Source: Pseudomonadota bacterium (GTDB lineage: Bacteria; Pseudomonadota; Gammaproteobacteria; Steroidobacterales; Woeseiaceae). Taken from it: a stretch of 64,000 bases of DNA. Position 1 is the first letter of the stretch, and every line of letters begins with the position of its first letter. This document shows positions 18,810 through 28,516 of the stretch, piece after piece. The translations under genes and the position numbers were made by a program. Where the stretch lies: positions 98,916-162,915 of the forward strand of contig JADFSP010000002.1 of NCBI GenBank assembly GCA_022560695.1, in the 5' to 3' direction. The notes beneath the pieces are model-generated. The model worked only from the letters and a program-made list of their open reading frames with translations, searched no databases and was not told the origin of the DNA.

Positions 18810-19463
18810 ATGCTCGCTGGACTCGCTTCCGACATTTCGCAGCAGGTACTGCGAACGGATGTCGCCGGAATGCCGCTCGAGTGGATCGACTACCGTGAAG
18901 CGGTACGCCTCTACCACTCCGAGCAGGTGGCGTACGACTGTGGGACGCGTCTTTACACTGTCTACGGTGGCTATAGCAGCCTCGATGGCAACCGTAGCCA
19001 CGTGGATGTCAATTCGATCATTGCGACCCACGGCACGAGCCGGAGTCTTTCCCGTAACCGCGACAGGTATGTGCCGCCACTGAACAACCGAACATTATTC
19101 AAGCGCGATGCAAATCTGTGCCTGTATTGCGGCATGCGATATCCCACGCGTGACCTGACACGCGATCACATCACACCGATCTCGCGCGGCGGGGGCGATA
19201 CCTGGAACAACGTTGCGACGGCGTGCCGCCGCTGCAATAACTACAAAGGCGGCCGTACGCCCGAACAGGCCACGATGCAATTGATTGCGGTACCGTTCAC
19301 GCCAACCTATGCCGAATATATTTATCTCAAGGGGCGCCGCGTCCTCGCGGATCAGATGCAGTACTTGCTTGCGCACATACCTCGATCGAGCCCGCTGCAT
19401 GCGAGGTTGACTGATCACCTGTTCTCCGGAGATCAGATTATCGATACCCGATTCCACGTGTAG
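18810..19463 (+). CDS. HNH endonuclease-domain protein
   Basis: 217 residues with an HNH nuclease core at about 90-150: the zinc pair CLYCG, the catalytic DHITPISRGGGDTWNN, and the second pair CRRCNNYKGGR. The flanking N- and C-terminal parts are not recognised. ATG at 18810 follows a GAGG ribosome site. The protein is of the compact HNH type often found as a conserved housekeeping-like gene rather than in a restriction system; no methyltransferase lies nearby. DNA substrate unknown. Next to it is an Xni-like nuclease, but the two have separate spacing (54 bases). Confidence 0.87.
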   Translation: MLAGLASDISQQVLRTDVAGMPLEWIDYREAVRLYHSEQVAYDCGTRLYTVYGGYSSLDGNRSHVDVNSIIATHGTSRSLSRNRDRYVPPLNNRTLFKRDANLCLYCGMRYPTRDLTRDHITPISRGGGDTWNNVATACRRCNNYKGGRTPEQATMQLIAVPFTPTYAEYIYLKGRRVLADQMQYLLAHIPRSSPLHARLTDHLFSGDQIIDTRFHV

Positions 19464-19464
19464 C

Positions 19465-19480
19465 AGGGCCTGAAGGCCCT
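19465..19480. other. small hairpin between the HNH and exonuclease genes
   Basis: AGGGCC-TGAA-GGCCCT, a six-base stem with a tetraloop, begins two bases after the HNH stop codon. No T run follows, so it is at most a weak terminator or RNA 3'-end stabiliser. Confidence 0.4.
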
Positions 19481-19517
19481 CCTAACGTTGCCACGAAAGC
19501 AGCTATACTCGCCATCG

Positions 19518-20408
19518 ATGCAATATCTGATCGATGCCAGCGTATACGTGTTCCGGGCTCACTTTTCGATGCCCGATGACATGGTTGATGGCGACGGCAA
19601 CCCGGTCAACGCGCTGTACGGGTACTGCCGTTTTCTCGGCGACTTCATGGAACGTGTCAACCCCGAATTTGTTGCCGTGCTTTTCGACGAGAGTCTGACA
19701 ACGTCGTTCCGTGCTGAAATTTATCCACAGTACAAGGCCAACCGGGAACCGGCGCCGGTCGAACTCAAGCGACAATTCGAGCAATGCCGGCGATTCACGC
19801 GCGCACTCGGCATCATGGAATGTGCATGCCCGCGGTATGAGGCCGACGATCTGATCGGCACGCTCGTCGAACATGGCCGCCGCCGCGGTCGCGCGTCGAC
19901 GATTGTCACCCGTGACAAGGACCTCGCTCAGTTGCTCTCCGAGGCAGATGTGTTCTGGGACATCGCGGGCAGGGGGAAAATAGGCTATCAGCAGATTCCC
20001 GAGACGTTTGGCGTATGGCCCGAGCAGATTGCCGATTTTCTCGCGTTGGCGGGCGACAGCGTCGACAACATTCCCGGCGTACCCGGCGTTGGCAAAAAGA
20101 CGGCCACTGCACTGCTGCAACATTTCGGCAGCCTTGAGGAAATCTATGCCAACCTCGACAAGGTCCACGAGGTCACCGTCCGCGGAGCAAAAACACTTGG
20201 CGCGAAACTCGAATTACACAAGGACGATGCGATGCTGGCGCGGCGACTGACCGGCATCGCATGTGATGTGCCGATTGATCACCCCGCGACCGGCATGCGC
20301 CCTACGCCGCCAAAACTTGGTGACATCAATGCGCTGTTTGACGAGGCTGGTATCGGCATGGCGCTGCGGCGCCAGGCCGAGCGGGTATCCGACCTCCGGC
20401 ACGGTTGA
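19518..20408 (+). CDS. 5'-3' exonuclease / flap endonuclease (Xni/ExoIX-like)
   Basis: 296 residues of the PIN-like 5' nuclease superfamily: LIDASVYVFRAHF with the first metal Asp, VLFDES, the EADDLIGTL helix and TRDKDLAQLL, then the helix-3-turn-helix DNA-binding motif GDSVDNIPGVPGVGKKTA near 185-202. There is no polymerase domain, so this is a stand-alone relative of the DNA polymerase I 5' nuclease domain, like Xni. I choose ATG at 19518 because the protein then begins with the conserved MQYLIDAS; an upstream TTG at 19488 is in frame but unsupported. Confidence 0.88.
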   Translation: MQYLIDASVYVFRAHFSMPDDMVDGDGNPVNALYGYCRFLGDFMERVNPEFVAVLFDESLTTSFRAEIYPQYKANREPAPVELKRQFEQCRRFTRALGIMECACPRYEADDLIGTLVEHGRRRGRASTIVTRDKDLAQLLSEADVFWDIAGRGKIGYQQIPETFGVWPEQIADFLALAGDSVDNIPGVPGVGKKTATALLQHFGSLEEIYANLDKVHEVTVRGAKTLGAKLELHKDDAMLARRLTGIACDVPIDHPATGMRPTPPKLGDINALFDEAGIGMALRRQAERVSDLRHG

Positions 20409-20446
20409 TAGCTGACAGTCGAGAGGTGTCGCAGCGACTCGATTCA

Positions 20447-21319
20447 ATGCCACACTGGAAAGCCATCGCCGCCACATGCTCCAGACTCGGTATCGAGGTA
20501 ACGCGGCCTGTCGAAGCTCACGCCGTCGGCGGAGGAGACATCAGCGCAGCGTGGCGGATCGAGACCGATAGCGGCCCGGCATTCATCAAGACCGCGCGCG
20601 TTGCCGCATTCGACATGTTCGAAGCCGAGGCCGACGGGCTGGCGGAACTTGCGGCGCCCGGAACAATACGCGTTCCCCGGGTGCTTTGCTGCGGCTGTAC
20701 CGATCACGAGGCATTTCTCGCGCTCGAGTGGATCTTCTTCAGCCGTCCGGACGCCGCTGCCGAAAAACGAATTGGCGAACAGTTGGCGCAAATGCACCGG
20801 CATACGGCCGAACGATTCGGCTGGCATCGCGACAATACGATCGGCCTGACGCCGCAGCAAAATGCACGATCTGCAGACTGGATCGAATTCTTCCGTGAGC
20901 GCAGATTGTTGTTTCAACTCAGCCTTGCGAATGAGAATGGATATTCGGGTGAGTTGCAAAAGCTGGGCCAGGCGCTTGCGCTCAGGCTATCGTCGCTGTT
21001 CCGCGGTTATGAACCTGTCGCATCGCTGCTTCACGGTGACCTCTGGGGTGGCAACTGGGGCAGCGCGAACGGTGTGCCGGTGATCTTCGACCCTGCTGTC
21101 TATTTCGGCGATCGCGAGTCCGACATTGCGATGACGAAGCTGTTCGGTGGCTTCGGCCGGTCGTTTTATGAGGCATACGAGTCAGGCTGGCCGCTGGCCG
21201 AAGGACACGCACAACGGCTGAAGCTGTACCAGCTGTACCACGTGCTGAATCATCTCAATCTTTTCGGCCGCAGCTATCTCGAACGTGCCATCGGCTTGAT
21301 GCGAGAGCTGCTGGATTAA
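20447..21319 (+). CDS. fructosamine-kinase-family protein
   Basis: 290 residues of the fructosamine/ketosamine-3-kinase family (E. coli YniA-like), which phosphorylates protein-bound sugar adducts so that they fall off. Visible motifs: GGGDISAAWRI at the nucleotide loop, LHGDLWGGNWG (catalytic Asp and Asn) and FDPAVYFGDRESDIAM (metal-binding Asp). ATG at 20447 is chosen because the family starts with a short helix ending in this Trp (MPHWKAIA); longer TTG/GTG starts overlap the preceding gene. Its stop shares TTAA with the stop of the convergent VOC gene. Confidence 0.88.
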   Translation: MPHWKAIAATCSRLGIEVTRPVEAHAVGGGDISAAWRIETDSGPAFIKTARVAAFDMFEAEADGLAELAAPGTIRVPRVLCCGCTDHEAFLALEWIFFSRPDAAAEKRIGEQLAQMHRHTAERFGWHRDNTIGLTPQQNARSADWIEFFRERRLLFQLSLANENGYSGELQKLGQALALRLSSLFRGYEPVASLLHGDLWGGNWGSANGVPVIFDPAVYFGDRESDIAMTKLFGGFGRSFYEAYESGWPLAEGHAQRLKLYQLYHVLNHLNLFGRSYLERAIGLMRELLD

Positions 21320-22095
21320 TCCGAGAAGAGGCTCCTGACGCCCGTTTCCATGCTGCCCTCGTCGACTTCGTAAGCTTCGCCGAGAAAATCCTCGTCGAAC
21401 ATGTACAGCGGCGTACCTTCCGGCGCCTTGAGGACGCAGAATGCCCCCTCGAATCCCGGGAATCGCTCGCAGGCCATCCCGTGTTGTTCAATCAACGCCG
21501 ACAGCGCCGCTCTGTCGCGGCACTTGAAACACAGTGATGGCGTGTCGAGTGCGATGCTCTCTGAAAGCCCGAGCGCAATGCCACCGGCATCGAAGCGCAT
21601 ATGAACGGTAGGCTCTTCGCGCATGCTGAGTACGACCGGCGCGATCGGAGCCCAGAATCGCGCAGAGCGCGTGACATCACGCGCCGGCAGCGTCAACTCG
21701 AACCAGGTGCCGCAAAGTGAATCATTGTCGTCCTCGTCAACGCCATGAAAGGTGCGAGCCTCGAGCATCGTGATCGTGTGGCCGTCACGATCGGTCAGGC
21801 CGATTTCGTTGAACACGTCTTCATCGAGGCGCATGAAACTGAACTCAAAGCCATGATCGGACATCGAGCGCGCGTGCCGTGCAAGTTCCGGCTGTACAAA
21901 AGTAATGGCAGGCGCATCGAAGACGCGATCGTGCAGGCCAATGCAAAGCACTCCGTCGCTGACCACGGCATACTTGTGTGACCACACGTCGCCAATTTCG
22001 AGCTCGACGAAACCGAGAACCTTGTAAAAATGCAGCGACTCGACGATATCGGGAGTACGCACACCGAACTCGAGAAAGCGCCCAATGCCGCTCAT
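21316..22095 (-). CDS. VOC (glyoxalase/dioxygenase fold) protein
   Basis: 259 residues forming two vicinal-oxygen-chelate modules, about 1-120 (FLEFGVRTPDIVESLHFY) and 125-245 (TWFELTLPARDVTRSARFW). VOC modules pair to form a metal or ligand pocket; the visible sequence does not tell which reaction is catalysed. Its start overlaps the hemH stop by four bases (ATGA), so it is the second gene of a hemH-VOC operon. Confidence 0.78.
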   Translation of the reverse strand: MSGIGRFLEFGVRTPDIVESLHFYKVLGFVELEIGDVWSHKYAVVSDGVLCIGLHDRVFDAPAITFVQPELARHARSMSDHGFEFSFMRLDEDVFNEIGLTDRDGHTITMLEARTFHGVDEDDNDSLCGTWFELTLPARDVTRSARFWAPIAPVVLSMREEPTVHMRFDAGGIALGLSESIALDTPSLCFKCRDRAALSALIEQHGMACERFPGFEGAFCVLKAPEGTPLYMFDEDFLGEAYEVDEGSMETGVRSLFSD

Positions 22096-23204
22096 TGCTG
22101 CGCTCCCATCGCAAGTGCCCGTTGCCGGGATTTGTCACTTTGACGTGCCGCTTCACTCGCGCTCCAGTCGGGTGACGATTCGGGCCAGCCGCCCGCGTGT
22201 TTCGACACCAGGCGGCTCAGGAATGCGATGTGGTCGTCACGGGCATTCAGGGCGGGAATATAATTGAGTTCGGCACCGCCCGCCGCGCGAAACAGATCGC
22301 GGTAACGTATCTCGATTTCCTCGAGAGTTTCGAGACAGTCAGCCGCGAAGCCCGGGCAAACGACGTCGATACGACCAAGCTTGCTGCTGCCGAATCCGCC
22401 GATCGTTTCGTCCGTGTATGGCCGCAACCACTCGGCCCGACCGATGCGCGACTGAAACGATACGATCCACTCATCATCGCCGATCTCGAGAGACGCGGCA
22501 GTCAGGCGCGCGGTTTTGTGGCACTGGCAGTGATAAGGATCACCTCGTGCCAGATTTTCCTGCGGCAGTCCGTGAAACGAAAACAGCAGTTTTTCACCGC
22601 GACCGTTTCGGTCCCAATTGTCTCGAATGCTCGACGTCAGCGCGGCGATGTAGCCCGGGGAATCGTGGTATTGGTTGATGGTTCGCAATTCGGGGATCCA
22701 GCGCCGCCGCGACAGTGCCGCCGTCACAGCGTCGAAGACCGAGCCCGTCGTTGTTCCTGAGTACTGCGGATACAGCGGCAGCAAAATGATGCGTCGTGCA
22801 CCGTCGGCGTGCAGCATGTTGAGTGCGTCATCGATCGACGGCTTTCCGTAGGACATTCCGAGGCGGACATGAACGCTGCCGGCGCTGCGTGCGGACAGGT
22901 GGTTTTGGAGTGCCGCGGCAATATCCTCCGAATGCCGCAACAACGGAGAGCCGTGTTCGGTCCAGATTTTCTGATAGGCGCGGGCGGAGCGCGCCGGCCG
23001 GATTCGCAGGATTACGCCGTGCAACATCAGCCACCAGGGCAGTCGCGGCAGCTCCACAACGCGCGGGTCCCAGAGAAATTCTTTGAGGTAGCGCCGTACT
23101 GCCGCGGGAGTGGGTTCGTCAGGCGTACCCAGGTTGACGAGCAAGACACCGAGAGACCCGGAATTGCCATGCTCGTATTCAGGCGAGGAGTGAAACGCCG
23201 GCAT
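22092..23204 (-). CDS. hemH: ferrochelatase
   Basis: Inserts Fe2+ into protoporphyrin IX, the last step of haem synthesis. 370 residues from ATG at 23204: GVLLVNLGTPDEPT near 19-32, LPLYPQYSGTT (141-151), the active-site His211 in FSFHGLP, a Cys pair CQCHK at 226-230, and RPYTDET with the conserved Glu266. An upstream in-frame extension exists, but the family begins just before the LVNLGTP motif. It is first in an operon with the VOC gene. Confidence 0.95.
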   Translation of the reverse strand: MPAFHSSPEYEHGNSGSLGVLLVNLGTPDEPTPAAVRRYLKEFLWDPRVVELPRLPWWLMLHGVILRIRPARSARAYQKIWTEHGSPLLRHSEDIAAALQNHLSARSAGSVHVRLGMSYGKPSIDDALNMLHADGARRIILLPLYPQYSGTTTGSVFDAVTAALSRRRWIPELRTINQYHDSPGYIAALTSSIRDNWDRNGRGEKLLFSFHGLPQENLARGDPYHCQCHKTARLTAASLEIGDDEWIVSFQSRIGRAEWLRPYTDETIGGFGSSKLGRIDVVCPGFAADCLETLEEIEIRYRDLFRAAGGAELNYIPALNARDDHIAFLSRLVSKHAGGWPESSPDWSASEAARQSDKSRQRALAMGAQQ

Positions 23205-23318
23205 AAAAATCAGAATCGATGTTTGTTGACCGTAACAGTACTGGAAAGACTGCGCCCGTGCCAGCCAGCCGCGGTATAATTGCTTGTCTTCATTGACATT
23301 TACGGAGAATTTCCGGCG

Positions 23319-23750
23319 GTGCAAGAAAACATGCCCAATAACATCCGGCAACCGGACCGATGGACGTTGATTCGTGATGTGGCCGTGCTGCAGGTGAAGC
23401 TGGTCGTCGATGGCCTCAGGGATCTGATTCTTGTGCCGGCGTCATTGATCGCCGGGGTGGCCAGTTTAATCGGTGGTGACGGCGAACATCCCGGCCCACA
23501 ATTTTATCGCCTGCTCGGAGTCGGAAAACGAAGCGAACACTGGATCAATTTGTTCGGCGCCCACCGGCATTCACCCGATGGCGTTGCGAGCGAGCGAGAA
23601 TTCAATGACGCAAGCATCGACGACATCATAGGACGCGTCGAATCTTTCGTTGTGGACGAATACCAGCGCGGTGGAGTCACCGCACAGGCGAAGGCACGCC
23701 TGGACAGCGTGTTGAAGTCCATACGGCGCGGGGACAAATTAAGCCAATAG
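23319..23750 (+). CDS. conserved hypothetical protein with one membrane-like helix
   Basis: 143 residues from GTG at 23319, which has a GGAGAA ribosome site at 23304-23309; ATG at 23331 is an alternative. The N-terminal half contains a long hydrophobic stretch (VKLVVDGLRDLILVPASLIAGVASLIGG) that may be an amphipathic or membrane helix, and the rest is soluble (RLLGVGKRSEHWINLFG). A TATAAT box lies at 23275-23280. I do not recognise the family or function. It is divergent from hemH and convergent with the symporter. Confidence 0.62.
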   Translation: MQENMPNNIRQPDRWTLIRDVAVLQVKLVVDGLRDLILVPASLIAGVASLIGGDGEHPGPQFYRLLGVGKRSEHWINLFGAHRHSPDGVASEREFNDASIDDIIGRVESFVVDEYQRGGVTAQAKARLDSVLKSIRRGDKLSQ

Positions 23751-23807
23751 CGGCGGCCGGGACGCTGATGCGCGACAAGCCTACGGCCGCATCACCAGGG
23801 GCATCGC

Positions 23808-25514
23808 TCAATTCCGGTGCACGTCCCGGCCGGACAGTAATTCGTCAAGATGCGGCGGCGGATGATCGGGGCCCATGCGGCCGGACTTCAGCCGGCCGAC
23901 ATATTCCTTGTAGGCGCGCATGGCCTGGTAGCCGAAGAACCAGCAGATCGGAATGTTCGCGAACACCATAACGCCGGTTCCGACACCGATTACATTGTCC
24001 AGGTCGGTATCGGTCTTGATGAAGCCGAGCGTCGCGATGACGATCAGCATGCAATACACGATTTTGTAGGCGAGCACGTATTTCTCGCCGGCGAGAAACA
24101 CCATGCCCTGCTCGCCGTAGTAACTCCACGAAATGATGGTCGAAACGGCGAACAACCATGCGGCGATGGAAACCAGCCACTTGCCGAGACCCGGTTTGAC
24201 GCTGTCGAACGCCTTTGCCGTCAGCGTTGCGCCGACGTAGGCCCTGTAAAAGCCATCGCCGACCACTGTGGGTGATACCGTGCTGTCAAATGCGCTCCAG
24301 GTAATCCAGTAGCCCGAGGCGTCGAGAGCGACCGTGCCTTCGATCTTGTGCCGGCTGAAACCGTCGTCTCTCTCGTGGGCTTCGACGATGAGGATGACCT
24401 TGTCACGCTCGTGCCAGTCGTTGCCGGGCACGCGAGTTTCTGCGAACTGCCAGCCGGAGGCGGTCTGCGAAAGCGCAGGCGTATCGGTGAACGGGATGTC
24501 CGGCGCACGATTCCAGATTCCGGTTGACAGAATAATCAGCGCCGTAAAAGTGCATACGACGATCGTGTCGATGAACGGCTCGAGGCCCGCAACGATGCCC
24601 TCACGGGCAGGCTCATCGGTCTTTGCAGCCGCGTGGGCGATAGGCGATGAGCCCTGGCCCGCTTCGTTCGAAAACACAGCGCGCTTGAGGCCGAACATGA
24701 ACGCCGATGCGGCCGTGCCACCAATGAATGCGCCGGCGGCTTCGGTTGGTACGAACGCAGACTTGACGATCAGGACGAAAATCGCCGGCATGTCGGTGAT
24801 GTTGAGTGCCAGTACGTAAAAACCCGTCAGCAGATACAGGACGACCATGACCGGCACGAGTGTCGCCGTGACTTTGCCGATGCGCTTGATGCCGCCGATG
24901 ATGACAGTGCCGACAATCAGGGCAAGAATGATGCCCGAGATCCAGCTCGGTACCGAGAAATACGCTTGCGTCAATTCACCGACATTCCACGCCTGAAACA
25001 TGTTGCCGCCGGTCGTTGCCGACATAAGTAAGGTCAGGCAAAAGATGACGCCGATCGTTCGGCCGAGGCCGCCGAGATTTTTTCGCTCGAAAGCTTTGGC
25101 CGCAACCCACATCGGCCCGCCATGCGGATTGTCGGGATCGTCGATGTTGCGATACAGCATCGAGAGAGTCACTTCAGTCAGCTTGATTGCCATGCCGAGA
25201 AAGCCAACGACCCACATCCAGAAGACTGCGCCTGGCCCGCCCAGCGAGATGGCAAGCGCGACACCGCCGATGTTGCCCAGCCCCACAGTTGCGGACAGGG
25301 CTGCCGACAGAGCCTGGAAGTGGTTGATGGCGCCGGGGTCATCGGGATCGTCGTAGACACCGCGAATGACGGACGGTCCATGAGTCAACGCGTGATACTG
25401 CGAAAATCCACTCCAGATCGTGAACAGAATGCCCGTGCCGACGATGGCATAGAGCACATACTCGTGCCAGAGAATACTGTTCAGGAATGCCAGAAAGGCG
25501 CTGAATTCCGCCAT
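23808..25514 (-). CDS. alanine/sodium symporter (AGCS family) with an extra loop
   Basis: 568-residue inner-membrane carrier importing alanine or glycine with sodium. About ten hydrophobic segments are visible, with the family signature ATVGLGNIGGVALAISLGGP (75-94), ATTGGNMFQAWN (166-177) and SNEAGQGSSPIAHAAAKTDEP (282-302). AGCS proteins are usually about 450 residues; the excess is a hydrophilic segment at about 336-425, between the helix ending ILSTGIWN and YVGATLTAKAF. It contains beta-like runs such as DKVILIVEAHE and SGYWITWSAF. It lies 71 bases downstream of the thiolase gene on the same strand. Confidence 0.92.
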   Translation of the reverse strand: MAEFSAFLAFLNSILWHEYVLYAIVGTGILFTIWSGFSQYHALTHGPSVIRGVYDDPDDPGAINHFQALSAALSATVGLGNIGGVALAISLGGPGAVFWMWVVGFLGMAIKLTEVTLSMLYRNIDDPDNPHGGPMWVAAKAFERKNLGGLGRTIGVIFCLTLLMSATTGGNMFQAWNVGELTQAYFSVPSWISGIILALIVGTVIIGGIKRIGKVTATLVPVMVVLYLLTGFYVLALNITDMPAIFVLIVKSAFVPTEAAGAFIGGTAASAFMFGLKRAVFSNEAGQGSSPIAHAAAKTDEPAREGIVAGLEPFIDTIVVCTFTALIILSTGIWNRAPDIPFTDTPALSQTASGWQFAETRVPGNDWHERDKVILIVEAHERDDGFSRHKIEGTVALDASGYWITWSAFDSTVSPTVVGDGFYRAYVGATLTAKAFDSVKPGLGKWLVSIAAWLFAVSTIISWSYYGEQGMVFLAGEKYVLAYKIVYCMLIVIATLGFIKTDTDLDNVIGVGTGVMVFANIPICWFFGYQAMRAYKEYVGRLKSGRMGPDHPPPHLDELLSGRDVHRN

Positions 25515-25585
25515 CGTTTCCCCGAGAATCCGCCGTGCGTGGTGTCACCTGGGCAGCAGGCGGTCCACACTGTTATCGCATCATG

Positions 25586-26884
25586 CTATGTAACGGTCGG
25601 CGCGGCCTCCATGATAGCCGTCACGCCCATGCCGCCGGCCGTACACACAGAGATCAATCCGCGCCCCGATCCTTTTTCACTGAGGAGTTTCGCCATCGTT
25701 GCCACGATCCGGGCGCCGGTCGCCGCAAACGGGTGCCCGATCGCGATGCTGCCGCCTTTGACATTGAGTTTCGCCAGCGCGATCGGACCCATTGGTTCGT
25801 TGCGGCCGAGACGATCGCGGCAGAATTTCGGTGACTGCCATGCTTTGATCGTCGCAATTGTCTGTGCGGCAAACGCTTCGTGAATTTCGTAAAAATCGAA
25901 ATCCTGCAGGCGCAAATTCGCCTCTTTGAGCATTTCGGAAACGGCATATGCGGGGGCCATCAGCAACCCCTCGTCGTCGACGAAGTTGACCGCCGCCACC
26001 TTTGCAAACGTCAGGTATGCGAGTACGGGAAGATTCTTCAGGCGCGCCCATTCCTCGTCGGCCAATAGCACGGCGGCGGCACCGTCCGTCAGCGGTGTGC
26101 TGTTGCCCGCCGTCATCGTGCCCTCGCCGCTCTTGTCGAAAACCGGCTTCAGCGCGGACAGCCTCTCGAACGTCGTATCGCGTCGTATGTTGTTGTCTTC
26201 CTCTGCATCCCGGAACGGCACGACGAGGTCGTCGTACCAGCCGGCGTCATAAGCGGCGGCGGCCTTTACATGGCTTTCGAGCGCCAACTGGTCCTGATGC
26301 TCTCGCTGGATGCCCCAGTGCTTTGCCATGATCTCGGTACTTTCGCCCATAGACAGTTTCGTTCGCGGCTCTGTGACGCCGGGGAGCTCGGGTATGAAAT
26401 GCTTCGGTCGAAGGCGGAACCATGGCGTGATGCGCTGGACAAGCGATCGCGCCGCGTGGACATCGAGCAGGACGCGGCGAAAGCCGTCGCGATACACAAT
26501 CGGGGCATCACTGACCGAATCGGTACCACCGGCGATACCCGATTCGATCTGCCCGAGAGCGATCTTGTTGGCGATCATGATCGTTGCTTCGAGGCTCGTG
26601 CCGCAGGCGCGTTGCAGGTCGACGCCAGGTGTTCGCATCGACAGGCCCGAATCCATCACGCTTTCGCGTGCCAGATTCCAGTCTCGCGAATGCTTGATAA
26701 CGGCACCCAACGCGACGTCGCCAAGCGTTTGCCCCCTGAGGTCGAATTTGTCGACCAGCCCGGTCAATGCCGCGGTCATCATCTCCTGGTTGGAGCAGTG
26801 CCGGTAAATCGAATGCGACCGGACAAATGGAATGCGTGACCCGCCGACCACGGCGACTCGTGCGACCCGTCCGTCATGCAGCAT
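25586..26884 (-). CDS. acetyl-CoA acyltransferase (FadI-like thiolase)
   Basis: 432 residues of the thiolase family. The nucleophile Cys94 is in DLQRACGTSLEA; the C-terminal catalytic motifs are EIHEAFAAQ, GHPFAATGAR and SVCTAGGMG. Length and the RIPFVRS opening resemble FadI, the beta subunit of the anaerobic fatty-acid oxidation complex, but no FadJ-type partner is visible, so the substrate chain length is open. ATG at 26884 is preceded by a good GGAGG site; an upstream GTG at 26911 lacks one. Same strand as the AGCS symporter. Confidence 0.92.
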   Translation of the reverse strand: MLHDGRVARVAVVGGSRIPFVRSHSIYRHCSNQEMMTAALTGLVDKFDLRGQTLGDVALGAVIKHSRDWNLARESVMDSGLSMRTPGVDLQRACGTSLEATIMIANKIALGQIESGIAGGTDSVSDAPIVYRDGFRRVLLDVHAARSLVQRITPWFRLRPKHFIPELPGVTEPRTKLSMGESTEIMAKHWGIQREHQDQLALESHVKAAAAYDAGWYDDLVVPFRDAEEDNNIRRDTTFERLSALKPVFDKSGEGTMTAGNSTPLTDGAAAVLLADEEWARLKNLPVLAYLTFAKVAAVNFVDDEGLLMAPAYAVSEMLKEANLRLQDFDFYEIHEAFAAQTIATIKAWQSPKFCRDRLGRNEPMGPIALAKLNVKGGSIAIGHPFAATGARIVATMAKLLSEKGSGRGLISVCTAGGMGVTAIMEAAPTVT

Positions 26885-27112
26885 GATTGCCTCCGATATT
26901 GGCAAATGCACTTGCTAAGGCATGCAACTTTACACTATTGGCCGAGACTATCGAGAGCGGCTCGCCGCCAATTTCAGACGGCCAGCATGATCGGCCGGCA
27001 GGCCCGGCGTAGCTTTGATTAGTCGCTGCTTCGATGAGCGCACCGTGTAATCATGTGCAATTCTTGGTCGGCCTGATCTGGACAACAGTGGCCGCATTCC
27101 TGGAGGGCATGC

Positions 27113-28462
27113 TTGATCCGCAGGAGTTTCGTTGACGAGACACGCGCGCTGATGCGCATCGCGGGTCCGTTGATCGTCAACAATTTAGCCGTTGCAGGCA
27201 TGCAATTCGCGGATGCCGTCATGGCCGGCCGCCTGGGCGCCGAGGCTCTTGCGGCGGTTGCCGTTGGCGGCAGCGTCTGGTTTCTCGGCTTCATTTTTTC
27301 CATGGGCCTGTTGATGGCAATATCGCCGATCGCGGCGCGCCTTTTCGGCTCCGGCGATGAGGCGATGATCGGCCGGTACACGCGTCAGGGCATCTATATC
27401 GGCATCGGGCTCGCGGTGCCGCTGATACTCATTGCGCAGTACCTCGTCGACCCCTTGCTGACGCAGATCGGCGTCGACATCGCCTTCAGGGACATGACCG
27501 TCGGCTACGTAAAGGCCATCACACTCGGCGCGCCGGCGATGTTCATCTTCCTCGCGTTGCGTTTTACGACCGAAGGCATCGGGCACACACGGCCGATCAT
27601 GTATACGTCGATCATCGCGTTCGTCTGCAACGTATTTCTGAATTACGTGTTGATGTACGGGCACTTCGGAGCACCCGCGATGGGGGTTGTCGGTTGCGGG
27701 CTGGCGAGCGCGATCACGATGTGGATCATCATGTTCGTCATCGTGGGCTACGTAGCGCTCAATCCGCGCTACAAGCCACTGCAAATCTTCTCGCGCATTG
27801 CGCCGCCGCGGCTGCGCGTACTCAGGGAAATCATCGCCCTCGGCGTGCCGATCGCGGTAGCGATCACGGCGGAGTCCGGTCTGTTCAGTGCCGTGTCGAT
27901 CCTGATCGGGACCCTCGGGCCACAGGTTGCCGCGGCGCACCAGATCGCGATCAATTTCGCCTCCACAATGTTCATGGTGCCACTGGCGTTGAGTTCGGCG
28001 ATCACCATTCGGGTTGGACAGGCGCTGGGGGCCGGCAAGCCCGGTGCAGCGCGCTACTGTGGCGCCGCGGGCATTCTGATCTGTGCGCTGTTCATGACCT
28101 GCTCGGCGACATTCCTGCTCGTGTTCCGCGATGCGGTTGTGGGCCTTTACACCGACGATGCTTCGGTCAGGGGAATAGCGATCAGCCTGCTGTTAATGGC
28201 CGCTATTTTCCAGATAGGCGACGGCATACAGATCGGGGCGGCGGGCGCGTTGCGTGGTTACAAAGACACCCGCATGCCGATGATCATCAACACGTTTGCG
28301 TTCTGGGTGCTCGCGTTTCCGCTCGCTTACATGGCTGCCGTAAGCTATCGGTTGCCACCGAGTTACATCTGGGGCGGGTTCGTTGTCGGTCTTTCGGTGG
28401 CGGCGCTACTGTTGACGTGGCGATTCCTGCGCCTGTCGCGAGCCGTTTTAAAGTACGCCTGA
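27113..28462 (+). CDS. MATE-family efflux transporter (NorM/MdtK-like)
   Basis: 449 residues with about 12 membrane segments arranged as two six-helix halves, in the NorM branch of the MATE family; such carriers expel cationic drugs using Na+ or H+. Recognisable stretches are IAGPLIVNNLAVAGMQFADA, GRLGAEALAAVAVGG and GAGKPGAARYCG. The frame starts with TTG at 27113, spaced suitably after GGAGG (27102-27106). One of three MATE genes in the window. Preceding 228 bases hold no gene I can support. Confidence 0.9.
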   Translation: MIRRSFVDETRALMRIAGPLIVNNLAVAGMQFADAVMAGRLGAEALAAVAVGGSVWFLGFIFSMGLLMAISPIAARLFGSGDEAMIGRYTRQGIYIGIGLAVPLILIAQYLVDPLLTQIGVDIAFRDMTVGYVKAITLGAPAMFIFLALRFTTEGIGHTRPIMYTSIIAFVCNVFLNYVLMYGHFGAPAMGVVGCGLASAITMWIIMFVIVGYVALNPRYKPLQIFSRIAPPRLRVLREIIALGVPIAVAITAESGLFSAVSILIGTLGPQVAAAHQIAINFASTMFMVPLALSSAITIRVGQALGAGKPGAARYCGAAGILICALFMTCSATFLLVFRDAVVGLYTDDASVRGIAISLLLMAAIFQIGDGIQIGAAGALRGYKDTRMPMIINTFAFWVLAFPLAYMAAVSYRLPPSYIWGGFVVGLSVAALLLTWRFLRLSRAVLKYA

Positions 28463-28516
28463 GACGGCACGGCACGCGCCGCCGCCTCAGGCCACGACTT
28501 GCTGATCCGTGCGTGG

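Noticed and set aside
18810..20408. Defence or restriction system made of the HNH and exonuclease genes
   Set aside because: No methyltransferase, ATPase or toxin partner; the exonuclease is a housekeeping Xni-like type and the genes are separately spaced.
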